A stretch of DNA of 64,000 nucleotides. Source: Vittaforma corneae ATCC 50505 (lineage: Eukaryota; Microsporidia; Nosematidae). The number at the start of each line of letters is the position of its first letter. Position 1 is the stretch's first letter. The translations under genes and the position numbers were made by a program. Location: contig NW_006889835.1 in assembly GCF_000231115.1 (NCBI RefSeq), forward strand, positions 123,459 to 187,458, written 5' to 3'. The notes under the pieces were generated by a model. That model was not told the origin of the DNA. It did not search any database and saw only the letters and a list, made by a program, of their open reading frames with translations. Positions 38,770 to 48,979 of the stretch are shown here, piece after piece.

Positions 38770-39009
38770 ATTTTTAGGAAGAATTAGCAAAATCACTGAT
38801 TTGTCTTTTAAAGAGTGCACATTCAAATGAATCAAAATTTGCAAGTTGAGAATGTGCGATCACTCGAAAACTCAAGCTATCCAGTGTCTATCATGCTGTC
38901 ATAAATATCGGAATATGCCAGATACACCATTCACGTTTTAATTTGGAAAATTAAATAAACCACCAGCCCGTAAATAAGACTCATCTGTGAAATTCCGATA
39001 ATTTAAAGT

Positions 39010-39507
39010 ATGAATATGCAAGATAAGAATAGCAAACTAGCCAAAGAAAATAACGATTTAAAGATGATAATCTCACAGAAGATGCAAATGCAAGAGGAAA
39101 TAATGAAAAAATCAATAAAAGCGGAATACAATCAAATTCTTTCATATAAACAGATGTTAAAAACATTAGATGAGAGCATTACATCCATTGAAAACGCACT
39201 TAATCAGTGTAAAACCATACGACAGACCATACTAAACAACAAAAGGTTGTTATCTGATTCCACCAATATCATTAGACAAGCAAACGGTGAATCCAAGACG
39301 GACATTTCAGGCTGTACTGTATATCACAAAGAAAATTCCATGGATGGAAATAATGTTGTTGAAAATAGAAAAGTACTCAAAAGGAATAAAACGAGGAATG
39401 ATTTCATCTCTGAATCGGACTTAAAGACAATGAATGAGACAAATGCACATAATCCAACAAAATCAAAAGATATAGAAAAAGAACTGTTTAATAAATGGGG
39501 TAAATAA
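39010..39507 (+). CDS. Small coiled-coil protein, unrecognised
   Basis: 165 residues. Residues 5-95 are a likely coiled coil rich in K, E, Q and M (KLAKENNDLKMIISQKMQMQ), and the tail is basic with a KVLKRNKTRNDF patch and no hydrophobic segment. This design is seen in shugoshin and other chromosome- or spindle-associated proteins, but no diagnostic motif supports a name. There is no CCC signal before the ATG. Its upstream spacer contains the DnaJ heat-shock element. Confidence 0.55.
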   Translation: MNMQDKNSKLAKENNDLKMIISQKMQMQEEIMKKSIKAEYNQILSYKQMLKTLDESITSIENALNQCKTIRQTILNNKRLLSDSTNIIRQANGESKTDISGCTVYHKENSMDGNNVVENRKVLKRNKTRNDFISESDLKTMNETNAHNPTKSKDIEKELFNKWGK

Positions 39508-39816
39508 ACGCGTACACTTCTATTTTGAAATTACACTATGATCAGACTTAATATTGAATGCATGGTAGTTTAAATAGAAGAATGTGAGCTTGTGGAATAT
39601 TCCAATAAATAATATCNNNNNNNNNNNNNNNNNNNNCACCTTAATAATTGCAACAAACGTCAAAACGTTCAACGTTATTGTTAAATACAATATTTGTTTG
39701 CAACTTTTACTATCAAAGACAGCATGTTCCTGTGTTTGTAAAGCTTTCTATCTTAAAACTTATTTCAAAGATTTGCTGGCTTTTTATTTTGTTTTCATGG
39801 GTCTCCCAGAATAGCC
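39508..39816. other. Spacer containing a 20-N assembly gap (39617-39636)
   Basis: The run of exactly 20 Ns is a placeholder for unknown sequence, so real spacing and any small gene here are uncertain. CCC at 39802-39805 is the start signal of the following gene. Confidence 0.95.
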
Positions 39817-41253
39817 ATGCTAGTGACAATTCGAACTCTAAATGCTCAGAGGAAGGTAAAAGTGCAAACCGCCGAGGAGCTTGACAGCAAAATCAAGGAA
39901 ATATACAAAACAGAACAATATCAATTGTATTCCGATCTTGACAAAACCGTACAGATAGAGTTGCAAGATATTAAAGATAAAATGACAGTATACATGGCAT
40001 ATGATATGGGAGAAATCCAGGAATATAAGCCAGAGATAACATGCACCCATAGCCCTGATGCTGTGTGTCCAAAGTGTGTAGATCTTGACAGATCTGACAG
40101 AGTTGTTGAGCCAGATAAGAAAGTAAAATACCTAAGCCATGGGAGTTATTTACAAACACTCAAGGATCGTAGTATGAATGAGGAGGTGTTTGACTATGAG
40201 ACAAAGATCTGTGATCAGCACCCGTCAAATCAAAAATGTTCAAAGTGTATGGAAAAGACAATTACTCTTATGGGACAACAATACAGATACATTGATTATG
40301 TTGAGTTTGATTCAAAGTCTATTGTTGAGAACTTCATCAATCGTTTTAAGGAAACACACAGACAGAAAATAGGATTATTAGTAGGAAGATACGCTGAATA
40401 CTCGGATGTGCCTATGGGGAGAAAAGCCGTGGTTTCAGGAATATGGGAAATAGAACAGGAATGTTTTCCAGACGGGGCAGTTTTAACTGACATTCCCACC
40501 AAATTCTTTACTGAAGAGCTTAAGATTCTTGGAGTAATTTATACTGACCTTATATTTAAAAATGGTGAAATATGTTCACATAAGAGAATGGGGAACTACA
40601 TAGTTTCCACGGTTGAACTGTCGTTTATTAATTTTTTAAGAGAAAAGCTTGACAATAAAGCCTTATTTGGTGTTTGTGTTGCTGCCAATGATGAAAAGCA
40701 GGTAATTACAGAGATTTTTATGGTTTCTGAACAGTTTGCGGCCTTGAGCAAAGCCAACGCCATTTCACTAACCACGGATCCCACGAAATTCAAGGCTAAT
40801 AGGGAAATAGTCTATTGTGTTATTGATGAATATGGCAACAAGGTTTCCAAAGAGGCAGATCCATTTTTTCCAGTGTACTACTTTATTGTCAAGTGTGAAA
40901 ATGGATTCAAAGAAAACCCACTGTTCATACACAACATTGAAATTAAAAAACCTACGCTAAAGAAGCTTTCTGGGTATTTTGGTAATGACTTTAGAATAAA
41001 CAAATTGAAAAACTTCAGCATTCTAACTTCGCTTGCAAAGTATATCCCCAATAATATTCTCGGTGAACTCATTGAGTCAGTTATTAGAAATGATCAAGTA
41101 TTACTTAATAGTGTTGTCCATTCTAAAGATTTCATAAGCTTTAAGAATGAACTTGGCAAATATGACATTAAAACCTGGAACTGCAGTGCATGTACGTATT
41201 TAAACCAGCCATTCAACACTTTGTGTGAAATGTGTGGTACGTCCAAAGAATGA
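39817..41253 (+). CDS. NPL4: Npl4, Cdc48-Ufd1 adaptor
   Basis: 478 residues. A short N-terminal ubiquitin-like part is followed by two zinc clusters (CTHSPDAVCPKC and CDQHPSNQKCSKC), then the MPN-like domain (KIGLLVGRYAEYSDVPMGRKAVVSGIWE). A C-terminal NZF finger (456-473, CSACTYLNQPFNTLCEMC) binds ubiquitin. Together with Ufd1 it brings polyubiquitinated proteins to Cdc48 for unfolding in ER-associated degradation. It is about 100 residues shorter than yeast Npl4 but has all three zinc regions. CCC is nine bases before the ATG. Confidence 0.93.
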   Translation: MLVTIRTLNAQRKVKVQTAEELDSKIKEIYKTEQYQLYSDLDKTVQIELQDIKDKMTVYMAYDMGEIQEYKPEITCTHSPDAVCPKCVDLDRSDRVVEPDKKVKYLSHGSYLQTLKDRSMNEEVFDYETKICDQHPSNQKCSKCMEKTITLMGQQYRYIDYVEFDSKSIVENFINRFKETHRQKIGLLVGRYAEYSDVPMGRKAVVSGIWEIEQECFPDGAVLTDIPTKFFTEELKILGVIYTDLIFKNGEICSHKRMGNYIVSTVELSFINFLREKLDNKALFGVCVAANDEKQVITEIFMVSEQFAALSKANAISLTTDPTKFKANREIVYCVIDEYGNKVSKEADPFFPVYYFIVKCENGFKENPLFIHNIEIKKPTLKKLSGYFGNDFRINKLKNFSILTSLAKYIPNNILGELIESVIRNDQVLLNSVVHSKDFISFKNELGKYDIKTWNCSACTYLNQPFNTLCEMCGTSKE

Positions 41254-41450
41254 AACTATTAACAAAGTAAAGATATTTACAATAACTAGCATTGAAGGAG
41301 TCCAACAAAAGTGTTTAATTGTTAGAGCAGCGTTGTAGGGCACCGCAATATTAAAGGCAGGCTATTGGGCATTTTATTTAGTTATTTATCCTTATGCCAA
41401 ATTCTATAGACTGCTTTAATGTTTTGTATCTTTGCTGCCCTTAGCTTTTG

Positions 41451-42080
41451 ATGGAGCAGCTGAATGAAGACGAAATTGAATTTTTTGAATTCTTGCCTAT
41501 GTCTTTTACAAATGAATTGCAAGAAGCATTACAGGAATGCCTGAACGACGTCACTCAACATTACCATCTTCATCACAAAATACAAACGTACATTTCAGAC
41601 TCTTTTAAGAAGAACTTATTCATTTTCAACAGTTTTGTTCTTAGGAATATTCTTAAGTTTCCAGCAAACTTCAAATTAGAAAGAAAAGTCACAGACAAAA
41701 CAATCCAAGCTGATATTTCAGGAATGGTGGAGGCATTGCGCTTGAAGCAGGAAAAAGTGCTACAGCTAAGTACTGCTGTTCAGGAACTTAGAACCAAAAT
41801 AGCTATTCAAAAGACCAGGAATGATGGGTATAGAAGTCTGCTACAAAATAAGACAAAGTTCGGTGATCTTTGCACAGGCGCAAAAGAGATCAAAGTATTT
41901 CTGAGGGAAACAAACGATCTTTTTGAGAAGTATCAAAATATTGGAAAGAGAAGGGATTGCGAATTTGAAAAATTGATGGAGTATAAAAATATTAAAAGTG
42001 AATACTACAAGAATGAAAGAGCTAAATTGTTAGAGATAGCAGACTTTGAAGCACTTGAAAATTTGAATAAACTTATTTGA
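41451..42080 (+). CDS. MTW1: Kinetochore protein Mis12/Mtw1
   Basis: 209 residues. The N-terminal FFEFLPMSFTNELQEALQEC fits the Mis12 opening (xLxFxPxxFIDExxNxVN). The strong block is IFNSFVLRNILKFPANFKLE at 59-77, matching KFExYxLRNxxxxPxxLxLP of Mis12/Mtw1. The remaining 130 residues are coiled coil. In the Mis12 complex it links Cenp-C and centromeric chromatin to Ndc80. The small Spc24/25/Csm1-like gene at 2 kb may belong to the same machinery. CCC is 13 bases before the ATG; the codon before it is TTG in the same frame. Confidence 0.8.
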   Translation: MEQLNEDEIEFFEFLPMSFTNELQEALQECLNDVTQHYHLHHKIQTYISDSFKKNLFIFNSFVLRNILKFPANFKLERKVTDKTIQADISGMVEALRLKQEKVLQLSTAVQELRTKIAIQKTRNDGYRSLLQNKTKFGDLCTGAKEIKVFLRETNDLFEKYQNIGKRRDCEFEKLMEYKNIKSEYYKNERAKLLEIADFEALENLNKLI

Positions 42081-42305
42081 GTGTAGATAAACAATCGTTT
42101 TGTTGGAAGAGGATAGCCTTGAAATTTTTGGCGTCTAAAATCGAGAAAGTCAATATTATTTAATTGGATTTTGGTTTTTGATCTTGAGAAGTGTTTGAAA
42201 CACCATTTTTCGCACTAGTTATTTATTTCCACCTTCACAGCAATTTGGCTTGACTATTGAAAAATTATATTAGTGCGCTACACCCTTCCAAGACCAGTAA
42301 GAGTA

Positions 42306-42896
42306 ATGAAAATTGTCGCACAAGGAGCAGAAGCCATTTTATATGAAGAAGACAGCATAATTATAAAAGAACGGCCGTCAAAAAAATATAGGATACCCGA
42401 AATAGACTCTAAATTGATAAAATCAAGAACAAAGAAGGAGGCCAAAATACTTGATATGCTTCTAAACAAGGGACTATCTGTTCCAAAGCTTATAAAAGTT
42501 GAGGAAAACAAAATTTTCATGGAGAAAATAGCGGGTGAAACGTTAAAAACAGTTTTAAACGATCAGAACTACTGCTTTCTCATGAGGATTGCCGGAGAAA
42601 TGATTGCGAAGATGCACAAGTTAGATGTGGTTCATGGCGATCTCACCACTTTAAACTTTATATTTAACGGAAACTTGTTTCTTATTGATTTTGGATTAGG
42701 ATTCTCATCAACGAAGGATGAAGATAAGGCAGTAGATCTTTACGTCTTTGAAAGAAGTATAAAGTGTGGCCATAGCGAAAACTATCTTGAACCATTCTAT
42801 GAGGCCTATTCGATTACAGGATCAGTAAGTATTCTCAAAAAGTTAGAAAGTGTAAGGCTGAGAGGAAGGAAGAGAGAAGAAAACATTCTGATGTAG
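42306..42896 (+). CDS. BUD32: Bud32/PRPK kinase-ATPase of the KEOPS complex
   Basis: 196 residues, an atypically small protein kinase fold. It starts KIVAQGAEAILY (glycine-poor loop), has the lysine of SIIIKERPSKKYRIPEID, the catalytic loop HGDLTTLN at 110-117 and DFG at 128-130. Length and the HGDLTTxN form are diagnostic of Bud32. In KEOPS it supports Kae1 in making t6A on tRNAs that read ANN codons. The C-terminus is basic (RLRGRKREE). The frame extends 11 codons upstream only to a GTG; the ATG at 42306 is used. Confidence 0.93.
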   Translation: MKIVAQGAEAILYEEDSIIIKERPSKKYRIPEIDSKLIKSRTKKEAKILDMLLNKGLSVPKLIKVEENKIFMEKIAGETLKTVLNDQNYCFLMRIAGEMIAKMHKLDVVHGDLTTLNFIFNGNLFLIDFGLGFSSTKDEDKAVDLYVFERSIKCGHSENYLEPFYEAYSITGSVSILKKLESVRLRGRKREENILM

Positions 42897-43050
42897 AGAA
42901 ACATTGATCAGACATCACGTTAAATGGGATTTAAGAGCATAATTAAAATCCTATTGAATAATTCAATATTTTTACATAGACTTTAATGCCAAATCAATAG
43001 TACGATATATCAATTTAAAATAAAGCAAGTCCATTACCTATCAAATTGCT

Positions 43051-43842
43051 TTAATGATTGAACTCTTGGATGCTAAATCCTGTTGCAAGAGAAATCTTCA
43101 CAATATCTGCAAAAGCGTTTCTAATCTCAAATGGAACAGAAGCCTCCGTTGAAGTACTAGAACCAAGTGATATTGCGGCAACAATGCCAATAGCCTCTTG
43201 CAAAATGCTAGTAACATCTTCTTCCGTGATTTGAAGGAGCTTTTTATCATATACCTCATCACTTTCAAAGATTTTGATAATATCGAGTCCAAACTCAAAC
43301 GGAAGAATATTCAACATTGTAAGCAGTCTAGCATTAGAAATAGACACTATATCGCCACCAGAGAGAAGCTTATGATCATTGGCAAGATCAATCTTTCCTT
43401 TGTTTATTTTGGTAACGATCTTGGCTGCCTGAAAAATGTTAATTTTTTCAGGGCCAAGACCTGTTGGACCTGCTGGAATTATAACGTCGTTTGGTGCAAT
43501 ATCACCAGGCACTGCAAGTGCCTTTCTCATATTATGTTTTGATGCATCAAGAATAGTTCTCGGGTCTGCGTTGCCAAAGAAAGCAACAATTACGTTACCA
43601 TGTAGCATGCTAATGAGATTGGCGTACTTTTTAGCATCCAAATCTTCTAAGGCTTTCTTCATAATCTTGTTTTTAGCTATGAGGAACTTAACCTTTGAGC
43701 CGATCTCGGCCTTGACATCTTTCAACTGAGTCGACTTTACTCTCTTGATACTCAGAAGCATGTAATTTTCATGGGCAGAAAAGAGCTCCTTTGTCTTGTT
43801 GTACATCAAAATCTTGTGTTCGGCGGCAGTGCATGCTGACAT
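43051..43842 (-). CDS. RPLP0: 60S acidic ribosomal protein P0 (uL10), tail missing
   Basis: 263 residues. The RNA-binding domain (KTKELFSAHENYMLLSIKRV, KFLIAKNKIMKKAL, NVIVAFFGNADPRTIL) and the PNDVIIPAGPTGLGPEKINIFQA block identify uL10. The sequence ends in EIRNAFADIVKISLATGFSIQEF, where the helices that bind P1/P2 begin in other eukaryotes, and the acidic GFGLFD tail is absent. I found no frame change downstream that would restore it. The start signal is AAAATTTT (43851-43858) and CCC (43845-43847), as for eL24. Confidence 0.93.
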   Translation of the reverse strand: MSACTAAEHKILMYNKTKELFSAHENYMLLSIKRVKSTQLKDVKAEIGSKVKFLIAKNKIMKKALEDLDAKKYANLISMLHGNVIVAFFGNADPRTILDASKHNMRKALAVPGDIAPNDVIIPAGPTGLGPEKINIFQAAKIVTKINKGKIDLANDHKLLSGGDIVSISNARLLTMLNILPFEFGLDIIKIFESDEVYDKKLLQITEEDVTSILQEAIGIVAAISLGSSTSTEASVPFEIRNAFADIVKISLATGFSIQEFNH

Positions 43843-43844
43843 TA

Positions 43845-43858
43845 GGGACTAAAATTTT
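43845..43858 (-). promoter_or_regulatory. Start signal of uL10: AAAATTTT plus CCC
   Basis: On the minus strand: AAAATTTT, AGT, CCC, two bases, ATG. It has the same layout as the eL24 signal at 14005-14020. Confidence 0.7.
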
Positions 43859-44090
43859 TACGTTTAGAAAATAAAATTTTTAAGATAGGAGAAAGAAATT
43901 GTTTGAAATCTTACGGTGAATCCAATGTGGCTCATACGCATCCATGATAATGATTATTGGAATTATTGCTGCAAACCTCCATTTAAAAACCCAATGGTAT
44001 GTACAAATGAATCGCAATTAATTAAGAAGATTAAACAGAAACAGTATAGACTCATTAAGCAAGTATTCAGTACATAGTCATTTCTGTTAT

Positions 44091-47000
44091 TTAATAGCTA
44101 GATGTAGATATAAATGAGTCCAAATTGACAGTTATTGCCTTTGAGACATCATTGGTTTTATAAACACCCACCAATGTTCTTGCCTTTTCAAACATATCAT
44201 CCCTCAAGCTAATAATAATAAACTGGGCATCAACATGCAAAAGGTATTGAGAAATAATACTCACATTCTTAAAATCAAGAGCTGCATCAATCTCGTCCAT
44301 AATGTAAAGCGAACTGGGTTTATACTTGTGAAGAGCAAAGATCAAAGCAAGCGAGCTGAGCGTTTTTTCTCCTCCGCTCAAATTTGAAATCTGTTTCCAC
44401 GACTTTTTTGGGGGCATTATACTCAGAACAATTCCATCCCTAAATGGATTTAGATAATCAAGAAGGTCAAGTTCTGCATTGCCACCAAAAGTAATCAAGC
44501 TGAAGATTTCCTTGATGTTCTTGTTGATTGTATTAAACCCATCCATGAACTTAGTCAATCGTTCTGAGTTTAAATTCTCAAGCTCAACTTTCATTTGATC
44601 AAGTTTGGATCCAACAAAATCGCAAGAAGCTTTCAGTTCGTCATAGAGTTTCTTTGCAGATTCATATTCAGAAAAGATAACCCTGTAAATTTCTAGGTCT
44701 TCCTCAGCAGAGAAATCTTGATCTGATTTTATACTTTCTTTTAGTTTTTTAAAGTTAACAGCTTCCTTGCTATTCAACTCCTCAATCATCTCCCTGCTTT
44801 TTTGTTTAAGCTCAACATCATTCATTTCATCAATAAATCCAATACTGTCATCAAGCCTCAGTATCCTTTCCGGATCAATCATTAAGAGTAAATTATTAGT
44901 CATAGCATATTCATTTATAAGCTCTTGCCTCTTTGTCCTACAATTTTCCTTAACTTTGGACACATCCTTGAGGGCTTCTGCAATTTCTTCAATTTTGGCC
45001 TTGTACTCAGCTTCTTGATGATAGTCACTACCCATATCAGTTCTAATCTGATTAATCTGATCCTGAATCATGCTATGCACTTTAAGAGCAGCATTGTATT
45101 CTTCTTCAAGCGTACTCAGAATATGTACGTCTGGCAGTAACTCAGCCTCCAAAGCATCGTACTCTTTTTGTAACCTTGCATACTCTTTTTCAAGAGTAGA
45201 GATGTTATTTTGGGGTTCGAACGAAAGCTTAATTTTGATTTCCTGGTTGATTTTTTGCAAATAATCAATTTTCTCGTTAATCAGCTGAATATCTGCTTTT
45301 AATTCCATCACTCTTGGTGGTAGTTTAATATTTTCAAGCTCTTTAATTTCATTTCTCAACTTAGAAATGTTATTTTCCAAAACCTTGTATTCTTCCATGT
45401 CAATATTGGACTGTCTTCTCACAATGTCTTTGTTTAGCTCATCAATCTGATTTTTAAGAGAACTTAGCATCGTCTTTTGAGTTTCAACAAAGCGAATTTC
45501 TTCAAGCTGATCCATTTTCTTCTCTAATAGTGTTTGCATATTGCTATAGATTTGTTCTAATTCTGCAAAACTTTTTAGCTTTTTAGTAACCTTCCCACCA
45601 CTCATAATTCCGCTTTTTTCAAGAAGCTTTCCATCTAATGTAACTACTCGCCTTCTTACTTTTCCAAAAGCTAGTGTCCTTGCATCTTCTAAGCTTCAAC
45701 ACACAGGGTATCCTTAATAGCAAAGTAAAACATTTTATAAATCTTCCATCTGTCTTGATTCTCTTATAAAGCAATTCGGCCTTAATATTGCTAGGCAAAT
45801 TTTCTGCTTTAGGTTCTGGCAGCTTATCTAAAATGATAAAGGTGGTTCTATTAAGTTTCTTTCTATTGATAATATTAATGCACTCCTCTGCAGTACTAGT
45901 TTTATCCACAACAATGCTATTCAATGACTTAGTAGACGCTTCAATTGCATCTTCATACTTTTTTTCAAATGTGCCTAGGCTTTTCAAGACGCCAAATACT
46001 CCTGGAACATTCTTGAGATTTTCAGATACTTCTTGTTCTCTTTTGTATCCCTGCTCAAGATATTCAAACTCTTCTGCCCTGTGCTTTCTACGGTTAATTT
46101 CATGCAATGTTGCTGAAATGTCGCTTTTAATGTTGGAAATTTCATTTTCAAGAGCAACTTTTTCATTTGAAATATTCTTGATTGCGCCAATCTTGCCAAT
46201 ATTCTGCTGTATTGATTTAACCTTCTCTTTTAACGCATTTATTCCAGTGATTTCAACATTAAAGCCATCCTTTCTTTCAATCAATCTGAGCAGTGTTTTT
46301 TCAATCTGATTTTTTCTAAAGTTTGTCTGCTCAACCTCGCTGTATTGATCAAATTCCTTACTTTTACTCCTAATTTCTTCTTCAAATATTTCGATTTCTT
46401 TGCAGTTATCTTCATAGCTCTTCCTTAAAATAATGGATTCCTTTTCCCAGCTTTTAATACTTTGTTTGCTATCTTCAATATCCTTGAAAGTCTTATCCAA
46501 GTTTTTTTCGATTCTCTTTTTTTTCTGATCCTTTGATCTATTTTCTCTCTCAATTCGGTTATGTTCATTTCTGTATCGAACTAGCCCATCCTCTTTGTGC
46601 TTCAAATTTAATTTAGATGCTTCAACTTCCAGCCTTTTCACACTTTTACTGGCCATTTCATGTTTCTCTGCTAATTTTAATAGCTTAGTCTCAATAATAG
46701 CTCTTTCATCTAATAAGCCCACTTCTTTTCGCTCAGCAAGTGCCTGCTTAACTAGCACGATCCTGTTTTTCATAACCAATGATTCATTCCTAAACATCAA
46801 TAAATTGGCCTTCTCGTCTCTTCTTCCTTTTTTGAATAAATAATCAGTTTCAACAAATTTTAAATTACTCATGGCAGAATCTAACTCTTCCTGGCGTGTC
46901 TTTATATCATTTTCGAGGGTTTCAATTCTTGGTTTATAGTCTGATGTCCCGATGCAATCTTCAATATATTCAAGAAGGTCTATGGGGCTCATCATAGCAA

Positions 47001-47430
47001 TTGTTTCAATCTCTCCCTGAAGAATAAGGAACCTGTTATTGTCAAGATCAATGCCATTAGTCTTTAGAAACTCAATCGACTCAGATGCTGATATTTCGCT
47101 TCCATTCAACTCATACTTACTTACAACAGTCCTAACAGTACCAGCATCATCTATTCGTCCCTTGAGAGATCTAGACAGTTTAAAGCTATTGAAAACAAGC
47201 TCGACACAGCATTCAGAGCATCCAGTGGTAATTAAGTCTTTTAGTATTGCATGCCTCATTTTCTTGGCTTTAAATCCTAGAACAAAGAGAATGCTGTCGA
47301 TAATGTTGCTCTTTCCACTCCCATTCGGCCCAACAATAGCCGTGAAGTGATTATCCAAAGCTGAAATGGTGTGTAAACCTTTGAAACTCTTGAAGTTTAG
47401 AATGTTTATAAACTCCAGCTTTAAGGACAT
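44091..47430 (-). CDS. SMC4: Condensin ATPase Smc4, reading frame broken twice
   Basis: The first open frame (47430-45619) has the Smc4-type head, Walker A GPNGSGKS at 34-41 and FVLGFKAKKMRHAILKDLI, then a coiled coil and the hinge start. The second (45605-44091) has the rest of the hinge exit, coiled coil, LSGGEKTLSSLALIFAL signature and MDEIDAALD Walker B. Between them the family sequence CFYFAIKDTLCVEA and EDARTLAFGKVRRRVVTLDG can be read in two successive other frames. One base added in the A4 run 45727-45730 and one at 45689-45694 restore a continuous protein of about 1113 aa. Smc4 pairs with Smc2 in condensin. The ATG touches CCC. Confidence 0.88.
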
Positions 47431-47611
47431 GGGTGGAGTTGCAAATCCAAATTTGTATAAAGATATATAATATTGATGAAGACATTTAAAGCATTGGAAT
47501 CACGTGAACTTTTATTTGAAAACCATGAAAATTGGCTCCAACTCGCTCACCAATTTTTTCTATTAGCAAATTTGCTGCAACTTTTGCTTAAGCTCTAAAA
47601 TCTTTTACCCC

Positions 47612-47861
47612 GGAGCCAGAAGCTTCTGCAAGGATTGAAAAATCTTAGGAAGGTCTGAGACGAGACGTTGAGAAAAGAACCCGAAATGGTCAATGGTTAA
47701 TGCCATTAGCTGCTTTAACAGAAAAAAAGCATCGCATAGGACCTTTGGGAATGATTGTGCTGGTGCGTGAAAAAAGTAGCTGTCTCACTAAAAAATAGTC
47801 AAATGCAGAAGACAGCGATTGTGCTGCAACATAATTCAGACTACTCTTTGGCTCCATTTTT
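47612..47861 (+). ncRNA. RPR1: RNase P RNA
   Basis: The conserved region I GGAAGGTCTGAGAC (47648-47661) is identical to the human RNase P RNA segment, and conserved region V AATTCAGACTACTCT (47833-47847) is too; they pair to form helix P4 of the catalytic core. GGAGCCA at 47612-47618 and TGGCTCC at 47849-47855 form P1, immediately after region V as expected. AACAGA (about 47718) suits region IV. A T5 run at 47857-47861 is a good Pol III stop. Only about 30 bases separate P1 from region I, so the eukaryotic P3 arm must be tiny or absent. The RNA trims tRNA 5' leaders. Confidence 0.9.
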
Positions 47862-48304
47862 ATTTAATTATTATTTTTGCGGCTTTTTGTTTTGTAAATA
47901 GGCTTTTGCAGAGCTTGGCATTTCTAAAAATTTATTGATACTCAAGGTTGTAAATAGGTGCAGGGGTTATATAAACAAAGCTTATTTCCATGCACACACT
48001 AGGCAAGCAGAACAAAGTGAGTTGGTGGTTTTAACGAGTGTGAATTGTCAAAACTTGATGGATAGTTGGAGACGACGTTATTTAGTTCGACCAATATGGC
48101 TGTTAAGTTAACAGTGATGTAATATGTAAGTTTTCCAAAGCTAGGAGGCTTCTCAGAGTGGCATTCGATCTTTATAATTGCTTTTAATCTTTCTATTAAT
48201 TTGCCTTCTAGCATTATGTACTGCATCTGCACTTTAGTATATCAAATTGACCACATAGACGATTTTATAGAACAAAAGATTGGAAATAAGATTAGCATTT
48301 TACT
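47862..48304. other. Spacer between RNase P RNA and Aos1
   Basis: A 75-codon open frame on the minus strand (ATG at 48226, stop at 47999) covers part of it. The peptide is not recognised and there is no CCC signal, so I do not call it a gene with confidence. Confidence 0.4.
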
Positions 48305-48793
48305 CTAAAAATTTACTTTGTATGATTTGACTGAATCCTTGCCTTGTATGAATTTGATAAACTCCTGAACGGCAAGTGCCCCAACCAGACAGTATTTAAC
48401 TTCCAAAAGATCCGTTTCCAGTGGGACACAGTCGTGGATGTGTGTTTCGGCATTAATTGACAAACATTTTGAACAAACAAAATAGAAACTTGACTTATTT
48501 CTGCTTTCAATGTCGATATTAAAAGTAAAGTCACATTCAGTTGGAAAATCTAAAAACATAATTTCAAGTGCGGGATTTATGCATTGAAGTGAATCAGGAA
48601 CTAGCTTTTTTGTCTCATCCAACAGCTCCCTACTGATTATAATTTTCCCAACACCAAGAAGAACAATATTCTTTACAATTTCTGCGGAAATCAAATTGAC
48701 CGATCCTAGCACTTGCACTTTCATTGAGCAGAGTTTTTCCTGTGTTTCTACTCCAAAAAGACGGATTTGCCTGTCGTACTTCACCGTGTCCAT
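48305..48793 (-). CDS. Minimal SUMO-activating enzyme subunit Aos1/SAE1-like
   Basis: 162 residues. The start VKYDRQIRLFGVETQEKLCS is the conserved opening of Aos1/Uba1 adenylation domains (YDRQIRLWGxExQxxL), and the end VGALAVQEFIKFIQGKDSVK matches their last helix (GGIxAQExIKxItG). Both ends are kept but 180 residues are missing between them. The nucleotide-binding GxGGLG is VLGSVNLISAEI, lacking the glycines. Aos1 is the non-catalytic half of the SUMO E1 with Uba2, so structural duty may remain. SUMO itself is encoded 3.5 kb away. CCC is one base before the ATG. Confidence 0.75.
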   Translation of the reverse strand: MDTVKYDRQIRLFGVETQEKLCSMKVQVLGSVNLISAEIVKNIVLLGVGKIIISRELLDETKKLVPDSLQCINPALEIMFLDFPTECDFTFNIDIESRNKSSFYFVCSKCLSINAETHIHDCVPLETDLLEVKYCLVGALAVQEFIKFIQGKDSVKSYKVNF

Positions 48794-48979
48794 TGGGTGA
48801 AAATTTTGTGGAGAATTTTCCAGTTCATAATAGATTTGTTACAGCTTCAGCCAGGAATATGGCTGACCTCGTCTAAAGACCTAATAAAAATATGATATGT
48901 ATAAATAATCAAGCTATAAATTATTGTTACAACCAGAGTGTTGTCAGTCAAAGGTGCTATTTAATCTTAAGCCAAAATC

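Noticed and set aside
44091..45605. Smc4 C-terminal frame as a separate gene starting at MSGG
   Set aside because: The methionine is the conserved hinge-exit MSGG of Smc proteins, not a start; it belongs with the upstream frame.
47999..48226. 75-codon gene between RNase P RNA and Aos1
   Set aside because: No CCC signal and no recognisable family; kept only as a note.
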